In this document: piece after piece, positions 5,168 to 6,195 of the stretch
Layout of the letters: each line of letters begins with the position of its first letter
Position numbering within the stretch: position 1 is the stretch's first letter
Source of the DNA: Aequorivita sp.
GTDB taxonomy: Bacteria > Bacteroidota > Bacteroidia > Flavobacteriales > Flavobacteriaceae
Assembly (NCBI GenBank): GCA_020435865.1
Contig: JAGQYZ010000012.1
Coordinates: 1 to 6,195 of the forward strand
DNA: 6,195 bases
Reading direction: 5' to 3'
Notes under the pieces: generated by a model
Told to the model about the DNA's origin: nothing
Databases searched by the model: none
What the model saw: only the letters and a program-made list of their open reading frames with translations
Program-made: the position numbers and the translations under genes

Positions 5168-6195
5168 GTGAGCATTCCAGAAGAAAACGAAAGTTTCAGA
5201 GATAGTATTGGTACTATAAACAAAGAAGGTAAAAGAGCTTGGGTTTACCCTAAAAAGCCTTCTGGAAAATTTTATGAATACAGAAAGTATGTGAGCTATT
5301 TTTTGCTTGCTTTTCTGTTTGCGGCACCCTTTATAAAAATTAACGGAAATCAATTTTTACTCTTCAATGTTTTAGAACGCCGTTTCAATATTTTTGGTTT
5401 TCCATTTTGGCCACAAGACTTTTATCTATTTGTGATCATGATGATCATAGGGGTTGTATTCATTATTTTTTTTACTGCTGCCTTTGGAAGAATTTTTTGT
5501 GGATGGATCTGTCCCCAAACCATTTTTATGGAAATGGTTTTTAGACGCATTGAATATTGGATTGAAGGCGACCGAAACAAACAACGCAAATTAGATAGTC
5601 AAGAATGGAATGCCGAAAAAATAAAAAAACGCGCCTTAAAATGGTTCATCTTTTTAATCATTTCCTTTTTAATTGCTAATATTTTTTTAGCCTATTTAAT
5701 AGGAAGTGACAAACTTTTAAGCTACATAACAGAAAACCCTTTAGACCATTTAGGTACTTTATTTCCACTTATTATTTTTACTGCAGTATTCTATTTTGTA
5801 TTCGCTTGGTTTAGAGAACAAGTCTGCATTATCGCTTGTCCTTATGGCAGATTGCAAAGTGTACTACTCGATAACAAATCTATTGTTGTGGCATATGACC
5901 ATAAACGGGGGGAAGGCGAAAATGGTAGAAAGAAATTTAGAAAAAATGAAGATAGAGCCGCTTTAGGTCATGGCGATTGCATTGATTGCTTACAATGTGT
6001 ACACGTATGTCCTACAGGAATTGATATTAGAAATGGAACACAATTAGAATGTGTCAATTGCACCGCTTGTATTGATGAATGCGATCACATTATGGAAAGC
6101 ATCAACTTGCCAAAAGGCTTAATTCGTTATGCAAGCGAAGATGAAATTGAAAAGAAAGAAAAGTTTAAGCTCACCGCAAGAATGAAAGGCTACAT
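5168..6195 (+). CDS. ccoG: CcoG/RdxA/FixG family membrane 4Fe-4S protein, 3' partial (first 342 aa)
   Basis: Membrane iron-sulfur protein needed for cbb3 maturation; characterised relatives reduce Cu2+ to Cu+ to feed copper insertion. The frame stays open to the end of the window, so the periplasmic C-terminal domain is missing. A GTG start at 5168 is chosen because the in-frame TAA at 5126 is followed by no other start, the next ATG comes only at residue 91, and residues 2-50 (FRDSIG, KRAWVYPKKPSGKFYEYRK) match the conserved family N-terminus. Membrane helices lie at about 41-56, 86-105, 159-178 and 195-214. CGWIC (C111, C115) and CIIAC (C220, C224) are family cysteine pairs. Two 4Fe-4S motifs follow: C271, C274, C277, C281 and C295, C298, C301, C305. 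It lies 56 nt after ccoP, so it is probably in the same transcript. Confidence 0.95.
   Translation, partial: MSIPEENESFRDSIGTINKEGKRAWVYPKKPSGKFYEYRKYVSYFLLAFLFAAPFIKINGNQFLLFNVLERRFNIFGFPFWPQDFYLFVIMMIIGVVFIIFFTAAFGRIFCGWICPQTIFMEMVFRRIEYWIEGDRNKQRKLDSQEWNAEKIKKRALKWFIFLIISFLIANIFLAYLIGSDKLLSYITENPLDHLGTLFPLIIFTAVFYFVFAWFREQVCIIACPYGRLQSVLLDNKSIVVAYDHKRGEGENGRKKFRKNEDRAALGHGDCIDCLQCVHVCPTGIDIRNGTQLECVNCTACIDECDHIMESINLPKGLIRYASEDEIEKKEKFKLTARMKGY

Overview
The window holds six co-directional genes on the + strand and is most of a cbb3-type (C-family heme-copper) cytochrome c oxidase operon: ccoI (5' end cut off), ccoS, a fused ccoNO, ccoQ, ccoP and ccoG (3' end cut off). The DNA is AT-rich and the start codons lack strong Shine-Dalgarno sequences. 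The CcoN and CcoO subunits form one polypeptide, and CcoP has an extra N-terminal membrane hairpin and only one heme c site. Together these point to a Bacteroidota genome, most likely a member of the Flavobacteriia. That assignment is inferred from protein architecture and motif style, not from a marker gene.

Layout. 2-1363: C-terminal 453 residues of a Cu+-type P1B ATPase (CcoI). 1364-1420: short gap with a possible Bacteroidota -7 element and an FNR/CRP-like palindrome. 1421-1627: CcoS assembly protein. 1641-3842: CcoNO, which carries low-spin heme b, the heme b3-CuB active site and one heme c. 3845-4042: CcoQ. 4043-4127: the largest gap, with an 8-bp inverted repeat and a short ORF that joins ccoQ to ccoP through ATGA overlaps. 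4128-5111: mono-heme CcoP. 5112-5167: gap with nothing recognisable. 5168-6195: CcoG from a GTG start, running off the window. No stretch over 100 bases lacks a gene, and I saw no RNA genes, mobile elements, CRISPR arrays or convincing Rho-independent terminators.

How the genes work together. CcoNO, CcoQ and CcoP form the terminal oxidase in the cytoplasmic membrane, which reduces O2 to water with high affinity and pumps protons. CcoI exports Cu+ towards CuB assembly, CcoG is the membrane Fe-S protein of the family implicated in reducing Cu2+ to Cu+, and CcoS is needed for cofactor insertion. The usual next gene, ccoH, is expected just past the right edge.

This is a known system in its lineage-typical form. 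I do not see an undescribed biological system here. The points most worth a second look are the ccoQ-ccoP junction, the possible regulated promoter inside the operon, and the two-heme-c rather than three-heme-c electron path.
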